Positions 33,432 to 43,540 of a DNA stretch of 64,000 bases are shown piece by piece. The stretch lies in NCBI RefSeq assembly GCF_001865575.2, contig NZ_CP017561.2, positions 1,612,001-1,676,000 on the forward strand. Direction: 5' to 3'. The notes below the pieces were generated by a model. The model was not told the origin of the DNA, made no database searches, and saw nothing but the letters and a program-made list of their open reading frames with translations. The stretch comes from Paraburkholderia sprentiae WSM5005 (lineage in GTDB: Bacteria > Pseudomonadota > Gammaproteobacteria > Burkholderiales > Burkholderiaceae). The position numbers and the translations under genes were made by a program. The stretch's first letter is position 1, and the number at the start of each line of letters is the position of its first letter.

Positions 33432-36400
33432 ATGGCCCACTTCTCGTGTTTCCCCGGCGCTTCGGCCCTTTCCGATTTCCGTCAAACCCGCCTGCTCGAC
33501 ACGCTCACACGCATCGACGCGAATGTCACCGGCGTGCGCGGGCAGTACCTGCACTTCGTCAACGCACAGACCGAACTGTCCGCTGAAGACCGCGCGAAGG
33601 TCGAGGCGCTGATGCACTACGGCGATCCGTTCGAAGCAGGCACGGAGCGTGGCGCCGTCGAGCGCTTCCTCGTCGTGCCGCGTTTTGGCACCGTGTCGCC
33701 GTGGGCCAGCAAGGCAACCGACATCGCGCATCTGTGCGGGCTCACGCAGGTGCGCCGCATCGAGCGCGGCGTCGAATACACGGTGACGCTGAAAAGCGGC
33801 CTGCTCGGCGGCAAGAAGACGCTGTCCGACGAAGCGCGCGCGGCCGTCGCCGCGGCGCTGCACGACCGCATGACCGAGAGCGTCGCGCCGTCGCGCGACC
33901 ATGCGCTGCATCTGTTCGACGAACTGCCGGCCAAACCGCTGCAAACCGTCGACGTGCTCGCGAGCGGCCGCGCCGCGCTCGCAACCGCCAATGCGGAACT
34001 CGGCCTCGCGCTCGCCGACGACGAAATCGATTATCTGATCGACGCATTCAACAAGCTCGGCCGCAATCCGACCGACGTCGAGCTGATGATGTTCGCGCAG
34101 GCCAACAGCGAGCACTGCCGCCACAAGATCTTCAACGCGGACTGGACGATCGACGGCGAGAAGCAGGACATGTCGCTGTTCAACATGATCCGCAACACCG
34201 AGAAGCTGAACCCGCAGGGCACGATCGTCGCGTATTCGGATAACTCGGCGATCATGGTCGGCGGCATGGCAGAGCGCTGGTTCCCGCGTACGCCGGCCGA
34301 GCTCGGCGCGAGCGAGTTGCCCGAGCACTATGGCCGCAGCGTCGAGCTCACGCACACGTTGATGAAGGTCGAAACGCACAACCATCCGACCGCGATCTCG
34401 CCGTTCCCGGGCGCCGCGACCGGCGCCGGCGGCGAAATCCGCGACGAAGGCGCGACCGGCCGCGGCGCGCGTCCGAAGGCCGGCCTCGCGGGCTTTACGG
34501 TGTCGAACCTCGAACTGCCGGATGGCGTCGAGACGTGGGAAAACGCGCGCGATACCGCGCAGCCGCTCGCCCAGCGCAATCCCGCCGAGCAGCACGAAGC
34601 ATACGGCCGCCCGGACCGCATCGCGTCGCCGCTGCAGATCATGATCGACGGCCCGCTCGGCGGCGCCGCGTTCAACAACGAATTCGGCCGGCCGAATCTC
34701 GGCGGCTATTTCCGCACCTACGAGCAGAATGTCGCCGGCCTCGTGCGTGGCTATCACAAGCCGATCATGATCGCGGGCGGCATTGGCAATATCTCCGACC
34801 AGCACACCCACAAGCACGATCTGCCGGAAGGCTCGCTGCTGATCCAGATCGGCGGTCCGGGCATGCGCATCGGCATGGGCGGCGGCGCCGCGAGCTCGAT
34901 GGCGACCGGCACCAACACCGCCGAGCTCGACTTCGACTCGGTGCAGCGCGGCAACCCGGAAATCGAGCGGCGCGCGCAGGAAGTGATCAACGCGTGCTGG
35001 CAGCTCGGCGACAAGAACCCGATCCTGAGCATTCACGATGTCGGCGCGGGCGGTCTGTCGAACGCGTTCCCCGAGGTGGTGGACGGTGCGGGCAAGGGCG
35101 CAGTGTTCGAACTGCGCAAGATCCAGCTCGAAGAGAGCGGCCTGTCGCCACGCGAAATCTGGTCGAACGAAGCGCAGGAGCGCTACGTGCTCGCGATCGC
35201 GCCGGCCGATTTGCCGGTGTTCGAGGCAATGTGCGAGCGCGAGCGCTGCCCGTTCGCGGTAATCGGCAAGGCCACCGCCGAGCGTCAGCTGAAGTTGATC
35301 GATGCCGAACTGCAGGAAGGCGCGCATCAGCCGGTCGATATGCCGATGGAAGTGCTGCTCGGCAAAGCGCCGCGTATGCACCGCGACGTGAAGCGGGTCG
35401 AGCGCAGGCTCGAACCGGTCGACGTGACCGGCCTCGCGCTGCAAGACGTCGCGCAGAGCGTGCTGCGTCATCCGACGGTCGCGAGCAAGTCGTTTCTGAT
35501 CACGATCGGCGACCGCTCGGTCGGCGGTACGACCGCGCGCGATCAGATGGTCGGTCCGTGGCAGGTGCCGGTGGCCGACGTGGCGATCACGACGATGGAC
35601 TACGCGGGCTTTAGCGGCGAAGCGATGACGATGTCGGAGCGCACGCCGCTCGCCGTGATCGACGCACCGGCCTCTGGCCGTATGGCGGTCGGCGAGGCGA
35701 TCACCAACATCGCGGCCGCGCCGATCGCGTCGCTCGACAAGCTGAAGCTGTCGGCCAACTGGATGGCCGCGTGCGGCGCGCCTGGCGAAGACGCGGCGCT
35801 TTACGACACGGTCAAGGCGATCGGCATGGAACTATGCCCGGCGCTCGGTATCGGCATTCCGGTCGGCAAGGATTCGCTGTCGATGCGCACGCGCTGGGAA
35901 GAGAGCGGCGTCGCGAAGGAAGTGGTCGCGCCGGTGTCGCTGATCATCTCCGCGTTCGCGCCGGTCGAAGACGTGCGCCGCCATCTGACGCCGCAACTGC
36001 AGCGCGTGAGCGACGTCGGCGAGTCGGTGCTGATCGCGATCGATCTCGGCCGCGGCAAGCAGCGCCTGGGCGGCAGCATTCTCGCGCAGGTCACGCAGCA
36101 GGTCGGCGACACGGTGCCCGACGTCGACGATCCGCAAGATCTGAAGCGCTTCTTCGATGCGATCCAGGCGCTCAATAGCGACGGCAAACTGCTCGCGTAC
36201 CACGACCGCTCCGATGGCGGCCTGTGGGCGACGGTCTGCGAAATGGCGTTCGCAGGTCACACGGGTGTCTCGCTGAACGTCGACATGCTCGTGCTCGACG
36301 CGCACCACGAATCCGATTACGGCGACGCCAAAGACTGGGCGAAGCAGACCAGCGGCCGCCGCGAGGACCGCACGCTGCGCGCGCTCTTCAACGAAGAGCT

Positions 36401-37514
36401 GGGCGCCGTCGTGCAGGTGCGCGCGGCCGATCGCAACGCGGTGCTCGCCGCGCTGCGCGAGCATGGTCTGTCGGCCTGCTCGCACGTGATCGGCAAGACC
36501 AACGAGCGCGACGTGATCGAGATCTATCGCGACGCGAAGAAGGTCTACGACGCGCCGCGTGCCGAACTGCATCGCACGTGGAGCGAAGTGAGCTGGCGCA
36601 TCGCGCGTCTGCGCGACAACCCCGCTTGCGCCGACGCCGAATACGACGCGCTGCTCGACGCGGCCGACCCAGGCATCACGCCGGTGCTGAGCTTCGATCC
36701 GGCCGACGATGTCGCCGCGCCGTTCATTGGCAAGGGTGCGCGTCCGCGCGTCGCGATCTTGCGCGAGCAGGGCGTGAACTCGCACCTCGAAACGGCCTAT
36801 GCATTCGATCGCGCCGGCTTCGACGCGCACGACGTGCACATGAGCGACCTGCTCGCGGGGCGCGCCAACCTCGCCGATTTCGCGGGCGCGGTTGCGTGCG
36901 GCGGCTTCTCGTACGGCGATACGCTGGGTGCTGGCGAAGGCTGGGCCAAGACGATTCGCTTCAATGCGCAGCTGGCCGACATGTTCGCCGCGTTCTTCGG
37001 TCGTGACGACACGTTCGCGCTCGGCATCTGCAACGGCTGCCAGATGATGAGCAGCCTCGCGTCGATGATCCCGGGCGCCGAAGCATGGCCGAAGTTCACG
37101 CGCAACAAGTCGGAGAAGTTTGAGGCGCGTTTCTCGCTGGTCGAGGTGGAGGCGTCGCCGTCGATCTTCTTCGCCGGCATGGAGGGATCGCGCATTCCGG
37201 TCGCGGTCGCGCACGGCGAAGGCTTCGCGGATTTCTCGCAGCAGGGCGACAAGTCGAAGGTCGCGGTCGCGATGCGCTACGTTGATCACCGTGGTCAGGC
37301 GACCGAGCAGTACCCGTTCAATCCGAACGGCTCGCCCGAGGGCATTACGTCGGTCACGACGGCCGATGGCCGCTTCACGGTGCTGATGCCGCACACGGAG
37401 CGCGTGCATCGCGCGGTGCAGATGAGCTGGCATCCGCAGGGCTGGGGCGAAACCGGCACGGACGCGAGCCCGTGGCTGCGGGTGTTCCAGAACGCGCGCC
37501 GCTGGCTCGGATGA
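33432..37514 (+). CDS. purL: Phosphoribosylformylglycinamidine synthase (single-chain)
   Basis: Fourth step of purine synthesis: converts FGAR, glutamine and ATP to FGAM. 1360 residues, matching the large single-polypeptide type of beta- and gammaproteobacteria. Recognisable parts are the N-terminal PurS-like region, FMNQ-type core stretches [39 protein letters not shown] and [19 protein letters not shown]. The C-terminal class I glutaminase has nucleophile Cys in [16 protein letters not shown] and His/Glu in a later [12 protein letters not shown] 33432 gives the expected [17 protein letters not shown] start. Followed by a perfect terminator. Confidence 0.98.
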   Translation: MAHFSCFPGASALSDFRQTRLLDTLTRIDANVTGVRGQYLHFVNAQTELSAEDRAKVEALMHYGDPFEAGTERGAVERFLVVPRFGTVSPWASKATDIAHLCGLTQVRRIERGVEYTVTLKSGLLGGKKTLSDEARAAVAAALHDRMTESVAPSRDHALHLFDELPAKPLQTVDVLASGRAALATANAELGLALADDEIDYLIDAFNKLGRNPTDVELMMFAQANSEHCRHKIFNADWTIDGEKQDMSLFNMIRNTEKLNPQGTIVAYSDNSAIMVGGMAERWFPRTPAELGASELPEHYGRSVELTHTLMKVETHNHPTAISPFPGAATGAGGEIRDEGATGRGARPKAGLAGFTVSNLELPDGVETWENARDTAQPLAQRNPAEQHEAYGRPDRIASPLQIMIDGPLGGAAFNNEFGRPNLGGYFRTYEQNVAGLVRGYHKPIMIAGGIGNISDQHTHKHDLPEGSLLIQIGGPGMRIGMGGGAASSMATGTNTAELDFDSVQRGNPEIERRAQEVINACWQLGDKNPILSIHDVGAGGLSNAFPEVVDGAGKGAVFELRKIQLEESGLSPREIWSNEAQERYVLAIAPADLPVFEAMCERERCPFAVIGKATAERQLKLIDAELQEGAHQPVDMPMEVLLGKAPRMHRDVKRVERRLEPVDVTGLALQDVAQSVLRHPTVASKSFLITIGDRSVGGTTARDQMVGPWQVPVADVAITTMDYAGFSGEAMTMSERTPLAVIDAPASGRMAVGEAITNIAAAPIASLDKLKLSANWMAACGAPGEDAALYDTVKAIGMELCPALGIGIPVGKDSLSMRTRWEESGVAKEVVAPVSLIISAFAPVEDVRRHLTPQLQRVSDVGESVLIAIDLGRGKQRLGGSILAQVTQQVGDTVPDVDDPQDLKRFFDAIQALNSDGKLLAYHDRSDGGLWATVCEMAFAGHTGVSLNVDMLVLDAHHESDYGDAKDWAKQTSGRREDRTLRALFNEELGAVVQVRAADRNAVLAALREHGLSACSHVIGKTNERDVIEIYRDAKKVYDAPRAELHRTWSEVSWRIARLRDNPACADAEYDALLDAADPGITPVLSFDPADDVAAPFIGKGARPRVAILREQGVNSHLETAYAFDRAGFDAHDVHMSDLLAGRANLADFAGAVACGGFSYGDTLGAGEGWAKTIRFNAQLADMFAAFFGRDDTFALGICNGCQMMSSLASMIPGAEAWPKFTRNKSEKFEARFSLVEVEASPSIFFAGMEGSRIPVAVAHGEGFADFSQQGDKSKVAVAMRYVDHRGQATEQYPFNPNGSPEGITSVTTADGRFTVLMPHTERVHRAVQMSWHPQGWGETGTDASPWLRVFQNARRWLG

Positions 37515-37550
37515 GTCGAAGGGCGCCGCCGCCGCGCATCTCGCAGCAAC

Positions 37551-37580
37551 AAAAAAGCCGCCCCACGGGGCGGCTTTTTT
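37551..37580. terminator. Perfect bidirectional terminator between purL and parvulin gene
   Basis: AAAAAAGCCGCCCC (37551-37564) pairs completely with GGGGCGGCTTTTTT (37567-37580) around a two-base loop. A- and T-runs on the two sides serve both convergent transcripts. Confidence 0.9.
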
Positions 37581-37614
37581 GCATTCGGGCTTCAGCGCCA
37601 GGCGGCGCCGAGCC

Positions 37615-38394
37615 TTACTGAATCTTCGCGTTCTTACGCAGGCTCTCTTCGAATGCCTGCAGCTTTTCCTGCTGGATCTGCTGGACGATCTGCTGGCGCA
37701 CCTGCTCGAGCGGCGGCGGCGTGACGGCACGGATGTCGTCGACACGAATGATGTGCCAACCGAATTGCGTATGCACCGGCGTGTCGGTCATCTGGCCTTT
37801 CTGCAGATGCGTGGCCGCGTCCGCGAATTCAGGCACGTAGGCCTTCGGGTCCGACCAGTCGAGGTCGCCGCCGTTCTTGCCCGATCCGGGATCCTTCGAG
37901 TACTGCTTGGCCAGAGCCTCGAAGCTTGCGCCGGCCTTGATCTTCGCGATCAGGTCTTTGGCCTGCTGCTGATTGTCGACGAGGATATGGTGCAGATGAT
38001 ATTCCTTGCCGCCCGCATCCTTGACGAGCGCGTTATAGCGCGCGGTGACTTCGGCATCGGTCGGCTGATTGTTCTTCACGAAGTCTTCGATCAGCGCGCG
38101 CAGCACCACGGTTTGTTGCGCGACCGCGATCTGCGCCTTGACGTCCGGACGGTTGGGTAGCCCGCGACGCAGGGCTTCCTGCATCAGAATTTCGCGATTC
38201 ACGAGCTCTTCGCGCACAGCTTGCTGCAGCTGCGGCGTGTTTTGCTGGCCTTGGTGAACCAGCTGTTCGATCAATGCATCGGCGCGCGACTTCGGAATCG
38301 GCGTACCGTTCACGACGGCGATGTTCTGTGCGAATGCAGGTGCGGCCGCGAACGCAGCCAGCAATACCCAGAGGCGGGTTTTCTTCAAGGTCAT
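37615..38394 (-). CDS. Periplasmic parvulin-type peptidyl-prolyl isomerase (PrsA/SurA-like)
   Basis: 259 residues with a signal peptide ending PAFAQ, from ATG 38394 preceded by AGGAAC. A SurA-like N-terminal region (VNGTPIPKSRADALIEQL) precedes a parvulin domain at about residues 130-225: YHLHHILVDNQQQAKDLI, SGKNGGDLDWSDP and HTQFGWHIIRVDDI. Ends with a Gln-rich helix. It should assist folding in the periplasm and is smaller than, and distinct from, the anchored PpiD-like protein at 24279. It follows the BolA gene on the same strand. Confidence 0.93.
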   Translation of the reverse strand: MTLKKTRLWVLLAAFAAAPAFAQNIAVVNGTPIPKSRADALIEQLVHQGQQNTPQLQQAVREELVNREILMQEALRRGLPNRPDVKAQIAVAQQTVVLRALIEDFVKNNQPTDAEVTARYNALVKDAGGKEYHLHHILVDNQQQAKDLIAKIKAGASFEALAKQYSKDPGSGKNGGDLDWSDPKAYVPEFADAATHLQKGQMTDTPVHTQFGWHIIRVDDIRAVTPPPLEQVRQQIVQQIQQEKLQAFEESLRKNAKIQ

Positions 38395-38404
38395 CGAAAG
38401 GTTC

Positions 38405-38716
38405 CTAGCGGGGCAACAAAGCAAATTCTTCGGGCGTGTACGCCGTGATGGCAAGAGCATGGATGCCGCGCTGCATGGCATCGGCCAGCGCATCATACAC
38501 CATGCGATGCCGCGCCACGCGGGGCTTGCCGGCAAACGCGACGGCCACGATCGTGACACTGAAATGACCGCCGGCGGAGGCGCCCGCGTGGCCCGCGTGC
38601 TGCGCGCTGTCGTCGGTGATGCGGATCGACTCGACCGGCGCGAGCGCGGCCGCGAGGCGCGCTTCGATCAGCGCGGCGCGCTCGGCGGTGCTGGCGTGCA
38701 TGAACAGGTCGCTCAT
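38405..38716 (-). CDS. BolA family protein
   Basis: 103 residues. The BolA/IbaG fold is shown by ERAALIEARLAAALAPVESI, then HFSVTIVAVAFAGKPRVARHR with the conserved His, followed by MVYDALADAMQRGIHALAITAYTPEEF. BolA proteins pair with monothiol glutaredoxins in iron-sulfur trafficking. It starts one base after the yciB stop and is followed ten bases later by the parvulin gene, so yciB, bolA and the parvulin gene form a leftward operon. Confidence 0.93.
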   Translation of the reverse strand: MSDLFMHASTAERAALIEARLAAALAPVESIRITDDSAQHAGHAGASAGGHFSVTIVAVAFAGKPRVARHRMVYDALADAMQRGIHALAITAYTPEEFALLPR

Positions 38717-38717
38717 G

Positions 38718-39248
38718 TCATTCCTCCTTCATGTACTTCGACAGCCACAGGCTCTGTCCGACGATGAACACGAGCAGGCAGCCGGTCGCGCCGAAGAGTT
38801 TGAAATTGACCCACTGATCCGTCGTGTAGTGATACGCGACGAACAGGTTCAGGAGCCCGAGCAGCACGAAAAACACCGCCCAGATCAGGTTCAGCTTGCC
38901 CCAGATCGCGTGCGGCAGCGCGATCTGCTTGCCCATCATCGCTTCGATCAGGTTCTTGTTGAAGCCGAGCTGCGACACGATCAGCGCGACCGAGAACGCC
39001 CAGTACAGCACGGTCGGCTTCCATTTGATGAAGGTGTCGTTGTGCAGCACGAGCGTCGCGCCGCCGAATACCACGACGACGCCGAGGCTCACCCACAGCA
39101 TCGGGTCGACCTTGCGGTGGCGGAAAGCCACCCACGCGATCTGCACCAGCGTGGCGACGATCGCCACTGCCGTCGCCGTGAAAATGCCCCAGATCTTGAA
39201 GGCGACGAAGAACAGGATGATCGGGAACAGATCGAACAGGAATTTCAT
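38718..39248 (-). CDS. yciB: Inner-membrane septation protein YciB
   Basis: 176 residues with about five membrane helices, starting [20 protein letters not shown], the standard YciB/IspA opening. Later segments [18 protein letters not shown] and [14 protein letters not shown] match the family's conserved loops; the end is LSKYMKEE. The protein interacts with elongation and division machinery in E. coli. The ATG at 39248 is chosen because upstream frame lacks membrane or family character. It is the first gene of the yciB-bolA-parvulin run. Confidence 0.95.
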   Translation of the reverse strand: MKFLFDLFPIILFFVAFKIWGIFTATAVAIVATLVQIAWVAFRHRKVDPMLWVSLGVVVVFGGATLVLHNDTFIKWKPTVLYWAFSVALIVSQLGFNKNLIEAMMGKQIALPHAIWGKLNLIWAVFFVLLGLLNLFVAYHYTTDQWVNFKLFGATGCLLVFIVGQSLWLSKYMKEE

Positions 39249-39412
39249 TATCTGGTCGGGAAGTCGGAGAATGAGTCGAACGGTGAAAGGCGCCAGGCTG
39301 GCGTGCAAGGCGCGCGGTGCCCGCTGGCGAGCGGGACTGCCGCGTTGGAAGGGCGCCGCGCGCGGTTCGTGCCGAGGCGCCCAAGATGCAACGGCCTGCT
39401 GCCGCCGCCGCG

Positions 39413-39835
39413 TTACTTGGGCTCGAATTGTAACGCAGCCGAATTGATGCAGTAGCGCAGACCGGTCGGCGCCGGTCCGTCCTCGAACACGTGGCCCAGA
39501 TGCGCGCCGCAGTTCTTGCACTGCACCTCGATGCGCAACATGCCGTGCGAGCGGTCGGTCTTCTCGGCGATCACCTCGCCGTTGATGGGCCGAAAGTAGC
39601 TCGGCCAGCCGCAGCCAGCGTCGAACTTGGTGTCCGATTCGAACAGCGGCGTACCGCAGCACACGCAGTCGTAGATGCCGCGTTCCCAGTGATCGTGGTA
39701 GCGGCCCGAGAACGGTCGCTCGGTGGCAGCGTGGCGCGTCACCTGGTATTCGATGTCGGACAGCTCCTTGCGCCAGTCGGCGTCGCTTTTCTGTGCGGCT
39801 GGCGCGTCATGCTTGAGATCGTCGGGGTTGCTCAT
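39413..39835 (-). CDS. msrB: Peptide-methionine (R)-S-oxide reductase
   Basis: Reduces the R form of methionine sulfoxide in proteins. 140 residues, cytoplasmic. Zinc-binding CxxC pairs are visible (CVCCGTPLF and [12 protein letters not shown]), with the [10 protein letters not shown] segment between them and the catalytic Cys in [11 protein letters not shown] near the end. It lies 84 bases downstream of selO on the same strand; both relate to oxidative protection. Confidence 0.97.
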   Translation of the reverse strand: MSNPDDLKHDAPAAQKSDADWRKELSDIEYQVTRHAATERPFSGRYHDHWERGIYDCVCCGTPLFESDTKFDAGCGWPSYFRPINGEVIAEKTDRSHGMLRIEVQCKNCGAHLGHVFEDGPAPTGLRYCINSAALQFEPK

Positions 39836-39919
39836 GGTCGGGTTCCTGTCTCGGGTTTGTCTCAGTTTGTGCCGGTGTTGCGTGGCGGGCGGCCGTGGCG
39901 ATCGAGCAGCGCCGGCGCG

Positions 39920-41476
39920 TCAGGACGAACAGCTCACCTCCAGCGAGTTCGCCCAGTCGGGCGGCAGGCCCGCATACGACGCGTGTTCGGGCTGTTCGTC
40001 GAACGGCCGACGCAGCACGGTCGCGAGCCGTTCCACTTCGGAAAAATCTTTCTCTTTCGCACGCTGGATCGCCGTTTCCGCCAGATGGTTGCGAAGTACG
40101 AATTTGGGGTTCACGCGGTTCATTGCAATGGCGCGCGTGGTGTCGTCGCGTGACTCTGCGGCGAGCCGCGCGCGGTAGTCGTTCGCCCATGCGTCGAAGG
40201 CGACGCGATCGAGGAACAGGTCGCGCGCCGGCGCATCGCCGCTCGCATCGTGTTTCGACAGGCGCGCGAGGTTGCGGAACGTCAGCGTGAAATCGGCGCG
40301 GTTCGCGTGCATCACTTCGAACAGCCGGTTCACGAGCGCATCGTCGCCGTCGCGCGCCTGTTCGAGTCCGAGCTTCGCGCGCATGCGGTTTTCGAGCGCC
40401 GGCGCGAAGCGTTCCCGGAAGCCGGCAAGCACGTGCTGCGCGTCTTCGACCGCCTTGTCGGCGCGTACGCTTTCGTCGTGCCGTGCGCCGAACAGCGGCA
40501 GCAGTCCCTGCGCGAGGCAGAAGAGGTTCCAGTACGCGATTTGCGGCTGCAGCCGGTACGCGTAACGGCCCTGCGTATCGGAGTGATTGCAGATGTGGCC
40601 GGCGTCGAAGCCATCCATGAAGCCGAACGGGCCGTAGTCGATCGTCAGGCCAAGGATCGACATGTTGTCGGTATTCATCACGCCGTGACAGAAACCGACC
40701 GCCTGCCAGTCGACCATCAGATCCGCGGTGGAACGCACCGCTTCGGCGAGCAGCGCGAGATACGGATCGTCGGCCTCCTTGCAATGCGGACAGAAGCGTT
40801 CGATCACGTGATCGGCCAGCGCGCGCAACGCGTCGATGCGATCGTTCGCATAGAAGTGCTCGAAGTGGCCGAAGCGCACGAAGCTCGGCGCAACGCGCGT
40901 GAGCACCGCGGCGGTTTCGATCGTCTCGCGCCGCACCGGCTGGTCGGAGCCGATTACGCACAACGCGCGCGTGGTCGGAATGCCGAGATGATGCATCGCC
41001 TCCGAGCACAGATATTCGCGGATCGACGAGCGCAGCACCGCGCGGCCGTCACCCATGCGCGAATAGGGTGTGCGGCCCGCGCCCTTGAGTTGCAACTCCA
41101 GACGCTCGCCGTCGTGTTCGAGCTCGCCGAGACCGAGCGCGCGGCCGTCACCGAGCTGACCGGCCCATACGCCGAACTGATGGCCCGAGTACACCGACGC
41201 ATAGGGCAGCGCGTCAGCTGGCCAGTCGCGCGTCGCGTTACCGCAGAACAGCTCGACGAAGCCCGGATCGCGTTCGATGCCCTCAGGCATCCCGAGCCGC
41301 GCGGCGGTCTCGGCCGAGAAGCCGACGAGGTAGGGCGCCGCGAGCGGCGCGGCGGGCAGGCGCGTGAGGAACGAGCCGCCGAGGCGCGCGAACGCGTTGG
41401 ATGGGGGAGTGGCGAGTGTGTTGGAAAGATCCGTCAAAGCTGCGGATAGCCCTGCAATGCTTGGGGAAAACGACAT
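39920..41476 (-). CDS. selO: Protein adenylyltransferase SelO (YdiU family)
   Basis: Pseudokinase-fold enzyme that transfers AMP to Ser/Thr/Tyr of proteins, linked to oxidative stress. 518 residues from ATG 41476, with AGAGG upstream. Hallmarks: [18 protein letters not shown], the nucleotide loop [20 protein letters not shown], then [20 protein letters not shown] with the metal-binding Asn/Asp. The C-terminal tail ends in VSCSS, where a Cys near the end is typical (Sec in eukaryotes). An in-frame upstream ATG is unlikely. A TACAAT -10 lies close upstream. Confidence 0.95.
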   Translation of the reverse strand: MSFSPSIAGLSAALTDLSNTLATPPSNAFARLGGSFLTRLPAAPLAAPYLVGFSAETAARLGMPEGIERDPGFVELFCGNATRDWPADALPYASVYSGHQFGVWAGQLGDGRALGLGELEHDGERLELQLKGAGRTPYSRMGDGRAVLRSSIREYLCSEAMHHLGIPTTRALCVIGSDQPVRRETIETAAVLTRVAPSFVRFGHFEHFYANDRIDALRALADHVIERFCPHCKEADDPYLALLAEAVRSTADLMVDWQAVGFCHGVMNTDNMSILGLTIDYGPFGFMDGFDAGHICNHSDTQGRYAYRLQPQIAYWNLFCLAQGLLPLFGARHDESVRADKAVEDAQHVLAGFRERFAPALENRMRAKLGLEQARDGDDALVNRLFEVMHANRADFTLTFRNLARLSKHDASGDAPARDLFLDRVAFDAWANDYRARLAAESRDDTTRAIAMNRVNPKFVLRNHLAETAIQRAKEKDFSEVERLATVLRRPFDEQPEHASYAGLPPDWANSLEVSCSS

Positions 41477-41501
41477 GTTGAGCGCCTCTGGATTAACCGA
41501 T

Positions 41502-41507
41502 ATTGTA
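41502..41507 (-). promoter_or_regulatory. -10 hexamer (TACAAT) upstream of selO
   Basis: On the minus strand the bases read TACAAT at 41507-41502, 26 bases before the selO ATG. It is in the 211-base divergent gap to the acyl-CoA ligase gene. The -35 is not clear. Confidence 0.4.
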
Positions 41508-41687
41508 AGTCCGCGTCCGCGGCGCTGCTGGCCAGCCGCCTTTATCGTTCGGACCATGTTGCCGCGTTCGACGCCGCCACGATCTTCCGCCTCGCGCTTC
41601 ATGGCGCGTTATCCGTTTCGCGATCACATACCCAGCCATACCCGAGCCCATCCCATCGACACCGACAAGCCGAGGAGACCCCGCCTT

Positions 41688-43373
41688 ATGACGACGCCGC
41701 TGCTGGGCCAGATGATGGACGTCCCGCTCACCGTGTCATCGTTGCTCGCGCATGCCGCGCGCCATTTCGGCAGCACCGAGATCGTGTCGCGGCGCATCGA
41801 AGGCGACCTGCATCGCTACACGTACCGCGATTGCGAGCGGCGTGCGAAACAGCTCGCGCAGGCGCTGCTCGCGCTCGGCGTCGAACCGGGCGAACGGGTC
41901 GCGACCCTCGCGTGGAACGGCTACCGGCATCTCGAAGCGTATTACGGCACGACCGGGTTCGGCGCCGTGTGTCACACGATCAACCCGCGGCTTTTCCCCG
42001 ACCAGATCGCGTACATCATCAATCACGCGGACGACGCGTACGTGCTGTTCGACACGACCTTCGCCGCACTCGTCGATACGCTCGCGCCGCAGTGTCCGCG
42101 CGTGCGCGGCTGGATCGCACTGTGCGACGAAGCGCATCGGCCGTCGATGCGAACGCCGGATGGCCGGCCCCCGGTGCTGTGTTACGAAACGCTGATGGAC
42201 GGGCAGGACGGCCGCTTCGACTGGCCTGCGCTCGACGAGCGCCAGGCGTCGTATCTCTGCTATACGTCGGGCACGACCGGCAATCCGAAAGGCGCGCTGT
42301 ACAGCCATCGCTCGACGGTGCTGCACGCGTACGGCGCGGCGTTGCCCGACTCGATGAACCTGTCGGCGCGCGACGCGGCGCTGCCCGTCGTGCCGATGTT
42401 CCATGTCAACGCATGGGGCCTGCCGCATGCGGGGCCGCTGACCGGCGCGAAGCTCGTGTTTCCTGGCAAGGACCTCGACGGCAAGTCGTTGCATGCACTG
42501 ATGGAGAGCGAACGCGTCACGTTTTCGGCCGGCGTGCCGACCGTGTGGCTCGGTCTGCTCAACTACCTGCGCGAAACGGGCGCGAGGTTTTCGTCGCTCG
42601 AGCGCACGGTGATCGGCGGCTCCGCCTGTCCGCCCGCGATGCTGCGCACGTTCGAGGACGACTACGGCGTGCAGGTGATCCATGCATGGGGCATGACGGA
42701 GATGTCGCCGCTCGGCACCTTGTCGAAACTGACGTGGGAGCAGAGCCAGCGGCCGCTCGCCGATCAGCGCAAGCTGCTCGAAAAGCAGGGCCATGCGATC
42801 TATGGCGTCGATATGAAGATCGTCGGCGAGGACGGTTGCGAGCTGCCCTGGGATGGCGTCGCGTTCGGCGATCTGCACGTGCGCGGGCCGTGGGTGATCG
42901 ACCGGTATTTCCGCAAGGAAGACTCGCCGCTCGTCGACGGCTGGTTCCCGACCGGCGACGTCGCGACGATCGACCCCGACAGCTTCCTGCACATCACCGA
43001 CCGCTCGAAAGACGTGATCAAGTCGGGCGGCGAATGGATCAGCTCGATCGAAGTCGAGAACGTCGCGATCGCGCACCCGGCGGTCGCGGAAGCCGCCTGC
43101 ATCGCGTGCGCGCATCCGAAGTGGACCGAGCGACCGTTGCTCGTCGTCGTCAAACGCGCGGGGCACGACGTCACCCGCGACGAGCTACTTGCGTTCTACG
43201 ACGGCAAGGTCGCGAAGTGGTGGATTCCCGACGACGTCGTGTTCGTCGACGAACTGCCGCACACGGCGACCGGCAAGCTGCAGAAGCTGAAGCTGCGCGA
43301 TCTGTTCCGCGACCACGTGCTGCCGTCCGCGCTCGAAGACAGCCGCAACTGTCCGCTGACACCCGGGGCTTAG
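41688..43373 (+). CDS. Fatty acyl-CoA ligase (AMP-binding)
   Basis: 561-residue acyl-activating enzyme that forms acyl-AMP and then acyl-CoA. The ATG at 41688 has GAGGAG about ten bases upstream. Key motifs: the P-loop [32 protein letters not shown] for the aromatic/Glu substrate site, [19 protein letters not shown] and the catalytic Lys region [18 protein letters not shown]. Sequence type fits medium- to long-chain acyl-CoA ligases. It heads a rightward beta-oxidation set with the bifunctional enzyme (43541) and thiolase (45788). Confidence 0.93.
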   Translation: MTTPLLGQMMDVPLTVSSLLAHAARHFGSTEIVSRRIEGDLHRYTYRDCERRAKQLAQALLALGVEPGERVATLAWNGYRHLEAYYGTTGFGAVCHTINPRLFPDQIAYIINHADDAYVLFDTTFAALVDTLAPQCPRVRGWIALCDEAHRPSMRTPDGRPPVLCYETLMDGQDGRFDWPALDERQASYLCYTSGTTGNPKGALYSHRSTVLHAYGAALPDSMNLSARDAALPVVPMFHVNAWGLPHAGPLTGAKLVFPGKDLDGKSLHALMESERVTFSAGVPTVWLGLLNYLRETGARFSSLERTVIGGSACPPAMLRTFEDDYGVQVIHAWGMTEMSPLGTLSKLTWEQSQRPLADQRKLLEKQGHAIYGVDMKIVGEDGCELPWDGVAFGDLHVRGPWVIDRYFRKEDSPLVDGWFPTGDVATIDPDSFLHITDRSKDVIKSGGEWISSIEVENVAIAHPAVAEAACIACAHPKWTERPLLVVVKRAGHDVTRDELLAFYDGKVAKWWIPDDVVFVDELPHTATGKLQKLKLRDLFRDHVLPSALEDSRNCPLTPGA

Positions 43374-43456
43374 GGAAACCCCGCGCAGCAATAAATGGAA
43401 CGTTCGTGCTTTTTACGTGTATTCTGCCTGCTGACCCCGGAATCGTCGCTTGCAAA

Positions 43457-43508
43457 AGCCTGACAATAAGCAGGCTCGATGAACCGGCAGGCGGCGCATC
43501 ATGCGCCG
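43457..43508 (+). promoter_or_regulatory. Two inverted repeats in the leader of the FadB-type gene
   Basis: AGCCTG (43457-43462) pairs with CAGGCT (43471-43476), and the odd palindrome CGGCGCATCATGCGCCG occupies 43492-43508. Both lie in the 167-base gap before the gene at 43541. They could be repressor sites of a fatty-acid responsive regulator or leader RNA hairpins; neither is proven. Confidence 0.4.
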
Positions 43509-43540
43509 TCTCAATGCATGGATCGCACGGAGGCACGCAG

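Noticed and set aside
33423..35471. 682-codon open frame antisense to purL
   Set aside because: Same GC-driven artefact; purL motifs on the plus strand are unambiguous.
41831..43540. Long N-terminal extension of the FadB-type enzyme in the same frame
   Set aside because: The extension overlaps the acyl-CoA ligase gene out of frame, is Arg-rich and has no domains; GGAGG before ATG 43541 marks the real start.
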